64,000 bases of DNA from positions 62,001 to 126,000 of the forward strand of contig NZ_SRMP01000006.1 in NCBI RefSeq assembly GCF_005925325.1, given 5' to 3'. Below are positions 33,490-42,884 of this stretch, piece after piece. This DNA is from Pedobacter helvus. Lineage in GTDB: Bacteria; Bacteroidota; Bacteroidia; Sphingobacteriales; Sphingobacteriaceae. A program made the position numbers and the translations under genes. The number at the start of each line of letters is the position of its first letter. The stretch's first letter is position 1. The notes below the pieces were generated by a model that saw nothing but the letters and a program-made list of their open reading frames with translations, ran no database searches and was not told the origin of the DNA.

Positions 33490-35928
33490 ATGAAAAAACT
33501 ACTACTAATTTGTGCCGCTTTACTGATGATGATGAATGCAAATGCGCAATTCCCAATGATGGGCGGAGGCAATGCAGCTCCAAAAGTGACTGGGCGTATA
33601 TCGGCGACTATTTTAGATTCGTTAACCAAACAGCCTGTAGAATATGCTACAGTTTCCCTAATCAATACTAAAACTTCAAAACCTGTAAATGGTGCTTTAA
33701 CTGATGCGAAAGGGAAAGTGTCTATCCAAAACATCGCCCCTGGCGAATATAAGTTGGTGGTTGGTTTTATTGGTTACACTACCAAAAACGTAATGGTTAA
33801 AACTACGCCAGAGAAACCAGATAACAACCTAGGTAATGTTTATTTAGCTGGCAGTGCAAGCACATTAAACGAGGTTACCATTGAAGGCAAGAAAAACGTA
33901 GTAGAAAATAAAATTGACCGTATGGTCTATAATGCAGAAGCTGATGCTACCAATGCTGGTGGCGATGCAACTGATGTAATGCGTAAAGTGCCGATGTTAT
34001 CGGTAGATATCAACGGAAACGTACAATTACGCGGAAGTGCAGTTAGAGTTTTAATCAATGGAAAACCATCAGGTACTATGGCAAACAGTGTAGCTGATGC
34101 TTTAAAAATGATCCCTGCAGAGCAAATCAAAAGTGTGGAAGTAATTACTAATCCATCTGCAAAATACGAAGCTGAAGGTTCTGGCGGTATCATCAATATC
34201 ATTACCAAGAAAAGCAATGCAGAAGGTGTAAGCGGTTCGGTAAATGCTTCGGCAGGTACGCGTCAAAACAATGGTAGCTTCAATTTAACTGCAAAATCTG
34301 GACGTTTCAGTGCAAATACAGCATTGGGCGGTAGCTTTGCTTACCCTCAAGAAACTAGAACTTCTTTTCTAAATAGCACTAGTTCTGGAGATATTTTACA
34401 GAATGGAATGTCTGACTGGAAAAGAGAAGGTTTCAACGGAAGTTTGGGTTTGGATTATGATTTTAATGCTTACAACAATCTAAGTACCAATGCCAAATTT
34501 AATACTTTCTATAACGGTGGATCTTCTGGTTCAAATATATTTGCGAATAGTATCCCTACAGGAAATATTGTTGGTAGCAGCGATATGGGGAACAATAATC
34601 TAGATTGGAATTTAGATTACAGGAAAACTAGTAAAAAACAAGGGGAAGAGTTTTCTATCGCTGGTCAGTTAATTCAAGGTAGAAATACAAATGAGTTTAT
34701 CAACGATCAACGCACTGCTGCTGGTGTACCAGTTTCTTATACAGAAAGTAGTAACGTAGGTAAAAACAGAGAATATACTTTGCAAACAGATTACGTATAT
34801 CCTTTTACTAAAACAGTTACTTTAGAAGTGGGTGCCAAAGGAATTTTAAGAAATATTAAAAGTGAGTTTGCTCAAAATTCTGCACAAGATTTTGATTATG
34901 ACCAAAACGTAGGTGCGGCATATTCAACAATTGCTTTTGATTTAACTAAGAAAATTAAGTTTAAAGGTGGTGTAAGAGGTGAGTATACAGAAATTGGTTT
35001 TACTGATGCTAACGGTGTTCCGGTTAAAAATGATTATTTCAATCTGTTCCCAAGTGCGGTGTTATCACAAACTATTGGAGGGATGACTACTATTAAGTTA
35101 GCATATAATAAAAGGGTACAACGTCCAAGTTTGGCTTATTTAAATCCATTCCTTAACGAAACAAACCCCTATAGCGTAATGCAAGGTAATCCTGATTTGA
35201 ATCCAGAGTTGAGCCACAATATAGAGTTAGGTTATTCTACGTTCATTAAGGGTTCTATGCTTAATGCTTCGTTATTCTATAGAAGAACACAGAATATTAT
35301 TGAGAATATCAATAGAGAATATATTTCTCAGAGCACAGGTGTAGAAGGTATTTTAACAACCTTTACAAATGTTGGTACTACTCAAAGTTTTGGCGCAAAT
35401 GTATTTGCTTCTTACAATCCAACACCAAAATGGACTTTAATGACCAATGTAGGTGTAAATACTTATGAGGTTAATAGTGCTGGCTCTGGCTTACAAGGTA
35501 TGAACGAAGGAACCTATTTAAACTATAATCTATTCTTGCGTTCGGCTACGGCATTTAAAGGTGGTTGGAATTTAGAGTTGTTCGGTGTTGTAAACTCGCC
35601 TCGTTACACTTTCCAAAGTAAAACAGATCCAATGTTTTTTTACGGTGGTGGTGTGAAAAAAGACATCATGAAGAAACAAGCTTCTCTTGGATTGAATTTG
35701 TTAAATCCATTTAATAGAGACTTACACATCAAAACGGTATCTCAGGCTGGAGGTTCATTAGGGCAGACTTCAAATATCTACTATCCATTACGTCAAATTA
35801 GCTTAAACTTTAGCTATAAATTCGGTAAACTGAAATTTACAGAGAAAAAGAAAATCAAAAATGACGACGTGAAGCAAGATCAACAGCAAGGTGGCGGCGG
35901 CATGGGCGGCATGGGACAAGGTAAATAA
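33490..35928 (+). CDS. Outer-membrane beta-barrel protein, TonB-dependent receptor-like
   Basis: 812 residues. Signal peptide about 1-21 (ending NANAQ). A carboxypeptidase-regulatory-like beta-sandwich follows (about 33-115, AKGKVSIQNIAPGEYKLVV type), then a plug domain (about 125-235, DVMRKVPMLSVDINGNVQLRG, PSAKYEAEGSGGIINIITKK), and a long beta-barrel with alternating hydrophobic strands to the C-terminus. This matches the OMP_b-brl_3 family. Met/Gly-rich stretches flank both ends of the mature protein (FPMMGGG, GGGGMGGMGQGK). Single gene; no SusD partner, so the substrate is unknown. Confidence 0.9.
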   Translation: MKKLLLICAALLMMMNANAQFPMMGGGNAAPKVTGRISATILDSLTKQPVEYATVSLINTKTSKPVNGALTDAKGKVSIQNIAPGEYKLVVGFIGYTTKNVMVKTTPEKPDNNLGNVYLAGSASTLNEVTIEGKKNVVENKIDRMVYNAEADATNAGGDATDVMRKVPMLSVDINGNVQLRGSAVRVLINGKPSGTMANSVADALKMIPAEQIKSVEVITNPSAKYEAEGSGGIINIITKKSNAEGVSGSVNASAGTRQNNGSFNLTAKSGRFSANTALGGSFAYPQETRTSFLNSTSSGDILQNGMSDWKREGFNGSLGLDYDFNAYNNLSTNAKFNTFYNGGSSGSNIFANSIPTGNIVGSSDMGNNNLDWNLDYRKTSKKQGEEFSIAGQLIQGRNTNEFINDQRTAAGVPVSYTESSNVGKNREYTLQTDYVYPFTKTVTLEVGAKGILRNIKSEFAQNSAQDFDYDQNVGAAYSTIAFDLTKKIKFKGGVRGEYTEIGFTDANGVPVKNDYFNLFPSAVLSQTIGGMTTIKLAYNKRVQRPSLAYLNPFLNETNPYSVMQGNPDLNPELSHNIELGYSTFIKGSMLNASLFYRRTQNIIENINREYISQSTGVEGILTTFTNVGTTQSFGANVFASYNPTPKWTLMTNVGVNTYEVNSAGSGLQGMNEGTYLNYNLFLRSATAFKGGWNLELFGVVNSPRYTFQSKTDPMFFYGGGVKKDIMKKQASLGLNLLNPFNRDLHIKTVSQAGGSLGQTSNIYYPLRQISLNFSYKFGKLKFTEKKKIKNDDVKQDQQQGGGGMGGMGQGK

Positions 35929-35932
35929 GTGG

Positions 35933-36107
35933 GAAGTTAAAAGTATAATGTGAAAAAGGTCGATGCTGATAAAGTATCGACCTTTTTTGTTTCTTCTCGT
36001 CATTCCCGTGAAAATGGACATCGTAAGGCGAAACACTGGATTTTCTACCGCTTTAAGATTGCTTCTTGCTCGCAATTAAGCGGTTTTAACTTTTTACTTT
36101 TAACTTG
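35933..36107. repeat. Inverted word-repeat arms around a terminator
   Basis: AAGTTAAAAGT (35934-35944) is matched exactly by ACTTTTAACTT (36096-36106). Between the arms lie the receptor terminator (35953-35987) and a GTCATTCCC motif at 35999. The right arm ends 1 nt before the dGTPase stop codon. Confidence 0.55.
35953..35987 (+). terminator. Terminator of the beta-barrel receptor gene
   Basis: AAAAAGGTCGAT (35953-35964) pairs exactly with ATCGACCTTTTT (from 35976), with an 11-nt loop and a T-run. Confidence 0.9.
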
Positions 36108-37457
36108 TCAAGTCACTGATGGAAACGAAATTCCTTTAATCTTTCCATAGAGCTCTACGGCGTACAAATCCGTCATGCCCGATACAAAATCTAATACGCT
36201 CTGCACACGAGAATACAAATCTTCTTTTTCGGTATGGAACTGCTTAGGAATTAGTTTTACTAGCTTTTTATAGTAATGTGTGTCATTATGAACCAAAGCA
36301 GGAACGAACTCTTCTAGCAGGCCCGCCATCACTTTGTAACCAGAAACTTCTTTTTGAATTACCGATTGGTAGTTGTAGATTTTCTCTACCGAAACTTCCT
36401 CGATCTTCTTCCAAGCATTTAAATAGATTTCTGGTAAGGCATCTGTTAAACTCTGGTTAAAGGTGCCGCTTAAAATAGCATTTTGTTGCGCATAGAAAAT
36501 GTTAGAACACTCGTAGATTAAAGTACTAATAGCTTTTGCTCTCAGCAAGCTTACTTTAGCATCGTCGTCTTCTAAATCGTTTTGCAGCCTATTTTCTAAA
36601 GTGGAGCTATTACATAACGGCAATAACAAATTCTTCACTTCATCAAAACTTAGAATTTGTAAGCGGTGCGCATCCTCTAAGTCTATAATTCCGTAACAAA
36701 TATCATCGGCCGCTTCTACCAAATAGGTTAAGGGATGACGAAAATAACCCAATGGGTTTTCGCTGTCAGAAAGCATTCCAAGTTCGTTAGCTATCTTTTT
36801 GAAAATCTCTTTCTCTGATTGGAAAAAACCGTATTTTTTGCGATGCAATAGTGGCTTTTGATGCCCTAGAATAGATTCGCAAGGATATTTTCCGATTGCT
36901 GCTAAAGTAGCATAGGTTAATGCATAGGCGCCATTTCCTTTACCTTCGAACGGATGCGTTAGAATACGAATGGCATTTGCATTACCTTCGAAGTGGGTAA
37001 AATCTTTTTTCTGTTCTTCGGTAAGCTGATCTAGATAAACTTTGCCTTCACCATTGGTAAAATATCTTGAAATGGCTGCTTCGCCAGAATGCCCAAATGC
37101 GGGATTGCCCAAGTCGTGCGCCAAAGCTGCTGCGGCTACAATGTTGCCAACTTCGCTCATTAAAGGCACTTCGCCATCAATATTAGGATTGTCTTTTTTT
37201 GTTTGATTATAGAAAATCCTTCCCAAAGAACGTCCAACGCTGGCTACTTCTAAACTGTGGGTTAAACGGTTGTGTACAAATACACTTCCTGGCAAAGGGA
37301 AAACCTGTGTTTTATTCTGTAATCTTCTAAAAGGCGAAGAAAAAATTAACCTATCGTAGTCTATTTGAAATTGCGATCTAGCTTCGTCTGTATCTCTAGG
37401 AGATTTGTTTTCATGTCCCCAACGTTTTGCCGAAAGCAAATTTTTCCATTCCATCAT
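36108..37457 (-). CDS. dgt: Deoxyguanosinetriphosphate triphosphohydrolase
   Basis: Cuts dGTP to deoxyguanosine and triphosphate, an HD-superfamily enzyme that shapes dNTP pools. 449 residues. Metal ligands are in HNRLTHSLEVASVGRSLG and AALAHDLGNPAFGHSGEAAI; a third lies in EAADDICYGIIDLEDAHR. Length fits the family. Single gene with a TACATTTG box 29 nt upstream. ATG codons at 37457 and 37454 are adjacent; the first is used here. Confidence 0.95.
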   Translation of the reverse strand: MMEWKNLLSAKRWGHENKSPRDTDEARSQFQIDYDRLIFSSPFRRLQNKTQVFPLPGSVFVHNRLTHSLEVASVGRSLGRIFYNQTKKDNPNIDGEVPLMSEVGNIVAAAALAHDLGNPAFGHSGEAAISRYFTNGEGKVYLDQLTEEQKKDFTHFEGNANAIRILTHPFEGKGNGAYALTYATLAAIGKYPCESILGHQKPLLHRKKYGFFQSEKEIFKKIANELGMLSDSENPLGYFRHPLTYLVEAADDICYGIIDLEDAHRLQILSFDEVKNLLLPLCNSSTLENRLQNDLEDDDAKVSLLRAKAISTLIYECSNIFYAQQNAILSGTFNQSLTDALPEIYLNAWKKIEEVSVEKIYNYQSVIQKEVSGYKVMAGLLEEFVPALVHNDTHYYKKLVKLIPKQFHTEKEDLYSRVQSVLDFVSGMTDLYAVELYGKIKGISFPSVT

Positions 37458-37486
37458 ATAAAAAGTGGTAGTCTTTAATTAGGTCG

Positions 37487-37494
37487 CAAATGTA
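37487..37494 (-). promoter_or_regulatory. -7 box of the dGTPase gene
   Basis: The minus strand reads TACATTTG, matching TAnnTTTG, 29 nt before the ATG. Confidence 0.6.
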
Positions 37495-37623
37495 CGTTTT
37501 ATTGAATTAAGTGGATAAGCGTAGCGTGGTTACAAATTATTTTATTGCTGTCGACTTTAGTTGGCGATTTGGATATAGTTTTCATGGTCTTAGCCAATCT
37601 AAAATCTTATTCGGTTATAAAAA

Positions 37624-38079
37624 TCATTTTTTCAAAAACTTATCACCAATTAAGTTCAGTTTTATGCCATGCTCTAAGTAAGCTTTTACGCCATCTAATA
37701 CAGTCGTAAATCCACCAGTAGAGTCCTTGATCACTGCAATTAGATCATCACCAGTTTGAAGAAAACCATAGTTTTTGATCACTACGTAGGTGCTATTTTC
37801 ATCAATCGCTTCGAAAGCAAAATCTATAATAGTTGCAGGTTCGCCCCATTCGGCAATAATTTTTTGGTTCGGAATAATTTCTTTGACCAAAACATCCGCC
37901 GATGCGCCATACATTTCCCACTGCCAATTCACTTTTTTGCCAACCTCTAGCTTTCCAGATGATTTAGTAAACCAAAAATTTGTAGTGATGGCTGGATCTA
38001 TGAAAGCATTAAAAACTTCGCTAGCAGATTTTCTAATCAACATCTGCGTTTCTACACTAGGTATAATTTTTTTTGTCAT
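37624..38079 (-). CDS. SRPBCC/AHSA1-like ligand-binding protein
   Basis: 151 residues from the ATG at 38079. The START-like pattern is visible: IRKSASEVFNAFIDPAITTNFWFT in the first helix-grip region, KLEVGKKVNWQWEMYG, and a C-terminal long helix (GFTTVLDGVKAYLEHGIKLNL). Members bind hydrophobic ligands or stimulate chaperones; no substrate can be named. The ATG follows the hydrolase stop codon by 1 nt, so the two are cotranscribed. A frame reaching 38109 overlaps the hydrolase and is rejected. Confidence 0.85.
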   Translation of the reverse strand: MTKKIIPSVETQMLIRKSASEVFNAFIDPAITTNFWFTKSSGKLEVGKKVNWQWEMYGASADVLVKEIIPNQKIIAEWGEPATIIDFAFEAIDENSTYVVIKNYGFLQTGDDLIAVIKDSTGGFTTVLDGVKAYLEHGIKLNLIGDKFLKK

Positions 38080-38080
38080 T

Positions 38081-39061
38081 TTATTGGATATGTTTCTTTG
38101 CAAAATCATTTATCGCCTTTTCTACATTCGGGATATCTTTCGAAGTAATAGCAGAACCAATAACGTGATTGCCAGTATTAGGCAAGGCATGTTTCTCCTT
38201 GTTATCAACGGTAGTTCCCAATTCATCAAACATTTTTAGCATGGCCGATACTTTTACTACAGGATCTTGCTCCTTCTCGTTTTTATAATAATAGAGCAGT
38301 AATGTAGGTCGAGTAATCTTCTCGAAAGTAGCTTTTGTCATGGAGCTCTCCAATAACTCTTGTAATTGTACTACCGATTCTAGGCGATAATGATCATACC
38401 AATATTTTTTATAAATAGGTGATTTTCCATCCAAAACACGTTCATTACCGCCACTTACCGCTCGAGCAATTTGCAAGCCCCAAGGATTGTTCAGTAGCCA
38501 GACCTTATCATCATTAATGGCAATATTGGGCGATAATAAAATTAAACTATGTACCTCTGGATAAGCAGCAGCTAATTGTAATGCCAAAGTTCCGCCAGTA
38601 GAGGTGCCTACTAAAATTACTTTCTTGCCTAACTTCTTGCCAATAGCAAATGCTTCTTTTGCCGTTTCCCAAAGTTTATCGGCAGTAAAATATTGCATGG
38701 GTGCAATGGTGTCTATGCCATGATCTGCCAATCGACTTAAATAAAGATTTGCTTTTATCGATTTTGCAAAATTAAGGTGAACAGGATTACCTTCTTCCTT
38801 TGAAGCCGAAAACCCATGAAGGTAGACTACCGCATATTCCGTTTGTTGATGACTACTATCTGCCCAAATAATTTCGGCTTCGTTACCAGGTTTTACTCGA
38901 TGCTTAGCTTCTTGCTTTTTTACATAATTAGTCAAGGAATCTATGGAAGGTATAACCGGGAGCGCCACTTCATATTTAGCTTTCTGTGCCGTTGGGCCAA
39001 CTAAATAAACAATTCCTAAAATGGCAATGATGATGGCGAGAGTTTTTAGAAAATTCTTCAT
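38081..39061 (-). CDS. Alpha/beta hydrolase, membrane-anchored or secreted
   Basis: 326 residues. An uncleaved-looking hydrophobic N-terminus (about 4-22) suggests a membrane anchor or signal peptide. The fold is read from VVYLHGFSASKEEG (oxyanion region), nucleophile elbow GTSTGG (Ser154) and a late His in NTGNHVIGS; the acid is probably Asp in EKEQDPVVKVSAML. Closest in pattern to lysophospholipase or carboxylesterase families. It is the first gene of a two-gene unit with the SRPBCC protein, divergent from the polyprenyl synthase gene. Confidence 0.87.
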   Translation of the reverse strand: MKNFLKTLAIIIAILGIVYLVGPTAQKAKYEVALPVIPSIDSLTNYVKKQEAKHRVKPGNEAEIIWADSSHQQTEYAVVYLHGFSASKEEGNPVHLNFAKSIKANLYLSRLADHGIDTIAPMQYFTADKLWETAKEAFAIGKKLGKKVILVGTSTGGTLALQLAAAYPEVHSLILLSPNIAINDDKVWLLNNPWGLQIARAVSGGNERVLDGKSPIYKKYWYDHYRLESVVQLQELLESSMTKATFEKITRPTLLLYYYKNEKEQDPVVKVSAMLKMFDELGTTVDNKEKHALPNTGNHVIGSAITSKDIPNVEKAINDFAKKHIQ

Positions 39062-39104
39062 GCGAATAGTTTCATTAAAAATACGCTTTTAATATAAATT
39101 CAGC

Positions 39105-39112
39105 TAAGTTTG
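39105..39112 (+). promoter_or_regulatory. -7 box of the polyprenyl synthase-terC operon
   Basis: TAAGTTTG matches TAnnTTTG, 18 nt before the ATG at 39131. It overlaps the TTG (39110) of a longer frame, which therefore cannot be the main start. Confidence 0.6.
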
Positions 39113-39130
39113 CAAACACATTTTTGCCAG

Positions 39131-40102
39131 ATGCCCGGAATAGATCAAATCAAGCAGCCTATTGCAGCAGAAATTGATGCCTTTGAGGTAAAATTCAAGG
39201 AATCGATGCAGAGTAGTGCACCGCTGCTCAATAGAATTACCCATTATATCGTGAAGAGAAAAGGGAAGCAGATGCGCCCAATGTTTGTGTTTTTTGCAGC
39301 CAAGCTTTGTGGTGGCATTGTAGAAGCTACACATCGTGGAGCAGCATTAGTGGAGCTATTGCACACGGCAACTTTGGTACACGATGACGTGGTGGATAAT
39401 GCCTACGAACGTCGTGGTTTCTTTTCTATCAATGCATTGTGGAAGAACAAGATTGCCGTTTTAGTAGGCGACTACTTGCTTTCTAAAGGTTTGCTACTTT
39501 CTGTAAACAACAACGACTTTCATTTGTTGAAAATTGTATCGGAAGCGGTAGAACAGATGAGTGAGGGCGAGCTTTTGCAAGTGGAAAAGGTGCGCAGAAT
39601 GGACATTAGTGAAGAATTGTATTTTAACGTAATTCGTCAAAAAACAGCTTCATTGATAGCGTCTTGCTGTGCTTGCGGTGCTGCTTCAACTGCTGCTTCG
39701 GAAGAAGAAATTGAAAAAATGCGTTTGTTTGGCGAATTGGTAGGGATCGCTTTTCAAATCAAAGACGATACTTTTGATTTTGGAACTGATGATGTAGGCA
39801 AACCTTTAGGCATCGATATTAAAGAAAAGAAAGTAACACTACCTTTAATTTATGCTTTGAATAGGGTAGATAAGGCAGAACGTAAAAATATCATTAACTT
39901 AGTAAAGAACCATAACGACGACCCAAAGAAGATACAACAAATCATCGATTTTGTAAATGCTAACGAGGGCGTACATTATGCCAATCAAAAAATGCTTGAA
40001 TACCAAAATAAGGCCTTTGAGATTTTAGATACATTTCCAGATGGAGATGCAAAAACAGGTTTACAGCAATTGGTAAAATATACAACAGAACGTAAAAAAT
40101 AA
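39131..40102 (+). CDS. Long-chain polyprenyl diphosphate synthase
   Basis: Extends farnesyl diphosphate with IPP units to a quinone side chain; octaprenyl or heptaprenyl product is likely. 323 residues. First Asp-rich motif TLVHDDVVDNAYERRG (Asp85, Asp86, Asp89), second FQIKDDTFDFGTDDVG, and KGKQMRPMFVFFAAKL near the N-terminus for substrate binding. The residue before the first motif is small enough for a long product, but chain length is inferred. Its stop overlaps the terC ATG by one base. Confidence 0.92.
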   Translation: MPGIDQIKQPIAAEIDAFEVKFKESMQSSAPLLNRITHYIVKRKGKQMRPMFVFFAAKLCGGIVEATHRGAALVELLHTATLVHDDVVDNAYERRGFFSINALWKNKIAVLVGDYLLSKGLLLSVNNNDFHLLKIVSEAVEQMSEGELLQVEKVRRMDISEELYFNVIRQKTASLIASCCACGAASTAASEEEIEKMRLFGELVGIAFQIKDDTFDFGTDDVGKPLGIDIKEKKVTLPLIYALNRVDKAERKNIINLVKNHNDDPKKIQQIIDFVNANEGVHYANQKMLEYQNKAFEILDTFPDGDAKTGLQQLVKYTTERKK

Positions 40103-41151
40103 TGTCGCACGAGTTAATATTCATCGGTGGATTTCTACTTTTCATCGTATTTATCCTAGCCCTAGATTTAGGTCTTTTTAGTAGGAGAGAGCATGTGGTA
40201 AGCTTAAAGCAAGCCGGTATCATGAGTTTCATCATGGTGGTATTGGCGTTGAGCTTTTACTTATTACTGATTGTAAAAGGTGACTATTTGCACGGCATAG
40301 ATAGTATGCAACGTTTGCAAGAGGTGATTACGGCACATAAGCACCCTATTTCTATTATTCCCGGAAATTTTGAGGCTAGTTTGCAGTTATATAAACAAAA
40401 CTTAGGGATTGAGTTTTTGACTGGTTATGTGGTAGAATATGCGCTTTCGGTAGATAATATCTTTGTTATTGTGCTTATTTTCTCTGCTTTCGCAGTACCT
40501 GAGAAGTATTATCATCGGGTTTTATTCTGGGGTATTTTAGGCGCAATTATCATGAGGTTTATCTTCATTTTTGTGGGTGCAGCGCTAATTAATCAGTTCG
40601 AATGGATCCTGTATGTATTTGGAGCTTTCTTAGTTTTTACAGGGGTGAAAATGTTTTTCTCGAAGGAAGAAGATGAAAAAATCGATCCTGAAAACCATCC
40701 TGTAGTAAAATTTGCTTCTCGTTTCTTCAAGATACACCCTAAATATGAAGGCAAGAATTTCTTCCACAAAATTAATGGTAAGAAGTATGTAACGCCATTA
40801 TTTCTAGTATTGCTTATCGTAGAATTTACCGATTTGATATTTGCGGTAGACTCAATTCCAGCAATTTTTGCAGTGACTAAGGATGCTTACATCGTGTTCT
40901 TCTCTAATATTTTTGCCATCATGGGATTGCGTTCTATGTTCTTCCTTTTGGTAAATATCATCCACAAGTTCCATTACTTGAAAACAGGTTTGGCGATATT
41001 ACTTACCTTCATAGGTGTGAAAATGTTAGGCCACGGCTACCTTAAAGCTTGGGGTTTTACCACAGAGCATTCGTTAATCATTATTGTGGGTATTTTGGCT
41101 TTAAGCATTATCGCTTCGTTGGCTTTTCCGAAGAAAGTGGTGCATAAATAA
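40102..41151 (+). CDS. TerC family membrane protein
   Basis: 349 residues with eight or nine hydrophobic helices. TerC signature stretches are YALSVDNIFVIVLIFSAFAVP and LLIVEFTDLIFAVDSIPAIFAVT, with conserved acidic residues in the membrane. Members (TerC, Alx) have been linked to tellurite resistance and to manganese or metal export during protein metalation; no tellurium gene is near. TAATG overlap with the polyprenyl synthase suggests coupled translation. A loop of about 40 residues between helices carries charged ENHPVVKFASRFFKIHPKY. Confidence 0.9.
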   Translation: MSHELIFIGGFLLFIVFILALDLGLFSRREHVVSLKQAGIMSFIMVVLALSFYLLLIVKGDYLHGIDSMQRLQEVITAHKHPISIIPGNFEASLQLYKQNLGIEFLTGYVVEYALSVDNIFVIVLIFSAFAVPEKYYHRVLFWGILGAIIMRFIFIFVGAALINQFEWILYVFGAFLVFTGVKMFFSKEEDEKIDPENHPVVKFASRFFKIHPKYEGKNFFHKINGKKYVTPLFLVLLIVEFTDLIFAVDSIPAIFAVTKDAYIVFFSNIFAIMGLRSMFFLLVNIIHKFHYLKTGLAILLTFIGVKMLGHGYLKAWGFTTEHSLIIIVGILALSIIASLAFPKKVVHK

Positions 41152-41179
41152 GTACTTAACGAAGAAACTTGATTTTGAC

Positions 41180-41206
41180 GTCATCCTGAATTTATTTCAG
41201 GATCTG
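41180..41206. repeat. Short GTCAT-type palindromic element
   Basis: GTCATCCTGAATTTATTTC followed by AGGATCTG: the palindrome TCCTGAATTTATTTCAGGA at a convergent junction (terC and ruvC). It may also act as a terminator hairpin. Confidence 0.65.
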
Positions 41207-41232
41207 TTTAGATATTTAATGGGAATATTTTC

Positions 41233-41799
41233 CTACTTGACCCTCTTTTTGTTGTCGCTCACAAAAGCTTCCCAGCCTGTATAAGTTTTACTTTTACCGC
41301 CGCTAGTAGAAATCTTTTGGAAAGAATGACAAACTGCCACAGCCAAGCCATCAGTAGCATCTAAATATTCGGGAGTTTCTTTGAAATTAAGTAAACGTTG
41401 CAACATTGCCGCAACCTGCTCTTTAGTAGCTGTTCCTTTGCCGGTAATAGATTGTTTGATTTTTCGGGGAGCGTATTCTGTTACGGGAATGTTTTTAGAA
41501 AGCGCAGCAGCCATACAAATTCCCTGGGCACGCCCCAGTTTTAAGGTTACTTGCACATTTTTAGCATAAAACGGAGCCTCAATTGCTAAAGCATCGGGTT
41601 TGTAGTTTTCTATCAAACCCATTGTTTTTTCAAAAATACGCTGAAGCTTGAGGAAGTGGTCGTCTAATTGATTGAGCTTTACAACTCCCAAGCTCAGCAA
41701 CTCCATTTTGTTCCCCATTTCTAGAATGATACCGTAACCCATAACTGCAGTTCCGGGGTCGATCCCCAAAATAACACGTTCCTTTTTTTCAGCTAGCAT
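41233..41799 (-). CDS. ruvC: Holliday junction resolvase RuvC
   Basis: Cuts Holliday junctions with RuvAB. 188 residues. Acidic catalytic residues are in LGIDPGTAVMGYG (Asp14), ALAIEAPFYAKN (Glu) and YLDATDGLAVAVCH (paired Asp), and RAQGICMAAAL is conserved. The ATG at 41799 fits the family N-terminus closely. A TATTTTTG box lies only 4 nt upstream, which would give an almost leaderless mRNA. Confidence 0.96.
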   Translation of the reverse strand: MLAEKKERVILGIDPGTAVMGYGIILEMGNKMELLSLGVVKLNQLDDHFLKLQRIFEKTMGLIENYKPDALAIEAPFYAKNVQVTLKLGRAQGICMAAALSKNIPVTEYAPRKIKQSITGKGTATKEQVAAMLQRLLNFKETPEYLDATDGLAVAVCHSFQKISTSGGKSKTYTGWEAFVSDNKKRVK

Positions 41800-41803
41800 T
41801 GTA

Positions 41804-41811
41804 CAAAAATA
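41804..41811 (-). promoter_or_regulatory. -7 box directly before the ruvC ATG
   Basis: The minus strand reads TATTTTTG, then TACA, then ATG. No -33 TTTG at the normal spacing was seen. Confidence 0.45.
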
Positions 41812-41906
41812 GAACTAATTTGTACAATCTCTGTTAATCTAAATTTCTATCCTTTAACATCAACTCAAGTTTATTAAGCATATTTGCACACACAAAAGCC
41901 AAAATT

Positions 41907-42884
41907 TTGACATCCAAATATAAAAAAGTACTAGCCACCTTTATCAAAATAGCCGTAGTGGCTTTCGCTTTTTGGTTTATTTATAGAAAGCTTACTAGTC
42001 ATAACGACCTTATGGAGTTCGTCAAATTGTTAGCAAGCATACCTATTCAGCAGATTTGGTTGGTGTTAGGAACGGTTTTTCTACTCATGCTTTTTAACTG
42101 GGGATTGGAAGCTGTAAAATGGAAAGAACTCATTGCAAGAGTAGAGCAAATTAGTTTGTGGCGGGCTGTAGAATCTGTTTTCTGCGGTTTAACTTGGGCG
42201 GTGTTTACACCAAATAGATTGGGCGAATATGGAGGTAGGGTATTTTTCCTTTCCCCGAAGAGAAGGATTATCGGAGTGGTAGCAATGACCGTTGGAAATA
42301 TTGGTCAGCTAGTGCTAACTAATGTTTTTGGAGCCATTACCGTTTGTATTTTCGTATATCGATTTATCCCTCTAGAACCTATTTTGCAAGCAGCTACCTG
42401 TGGTATTGCACTTGTTTTTGCTTTGTTTTTTATAGTATTTTACTTCAATATCAAATGGCTTAATGGCTTGTTGCTTTCCATAAAATTCACTCGTAAATAC
42501 CAAAAGTTTTATGCAGTTTTAGCGAGGTACAAAAAGAAAGAATTGCTGAAAATCTTGTTGTTCTGTTTGGCGAGATATGCGATTTTCACGACGCAATACA
42601 TCATCATGTTTTTATGGTTGATACCAGATCTGAAAATGATGGATATTCTGCTGTTGGTTCCGATTTTATTTTTTGTGCAATCTACTTTGCCTTCCTTAGA
42701 TTTGCTGGATATTGGCATAAGAAGCGTAACGGCATTATTCTTTTTCAAATATATTACCGATCAAAATACAGCCGTGGTTGCATGTATTGCAAGTATTTGG
42801 CTCATCAATATCATAATTCCTGCTATCTTAGGCTCATATTTTGTTTTTAAACTTAACTTCTTTGGAAATACTCAACGCAATTAA
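41907..42884 (+). CDS. Flippase-like membrane protein (LPG synthase TM domain family)
   Basis: 325 residues with about eight hydrophobic helices and no soluble domain. Pattern of PF03706-type proteins: FRKLTSHNDL-like linker, WKELIARVEQISLWRAVESVFCGLTWAVFTPNRLGEYGGR, and a late PSLDLLDIGIRSVTALFFF. Members include the membrane part of MprF and glycolipid flippases. The start is TTG at 41907; no ATG is available, and CATATTTG (one base off TAnnTTTG) lies 19 nt upstream. It overlaps the following GT2 gene by 23 nt, so the two probably work together on a lipid-linked product. Confidence 0.85.
   Translation: MTSKYKKVLATFIKIAVVAFAFWFIYRKLTSHNDLMEFVKLLASIPIQQIWLVLGTVFLLMLFNWGLEAVKWKELIARVEQISLWRAVESVFCGLTWAVFTPNRLGEYGGRVFFLSPKRRIIGVVAMTVGNIGQLVLTNVFGAITVCIFVYRFIPLEPILQAATCGIALVFALFFIVFYFNIKWLNGLLLSIKFTRKYQKFYAVLARYKKKELLKILLFCLARYAIFTTQYIIMFLWLIPDLKMMDILLLVPILFFVQSTLPSLDLLDIGIRSVTALFFFKYITDQNTAVVACIASIWLINIIIPAILGSYFVFKLNFFGNTQRN

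Noticed and set aside
39110..39130. TTG start of the polyprenyl synthase gene
   Set aside because: The TTG lies inside the -7 box TAAGTTTG, so it would not be in the mRNA.
41039..41152. tellurite resistance operon suggested by TerC
   Set aside because: No other ter gene is present; TerC alone is widespread and not specific to tellurite.
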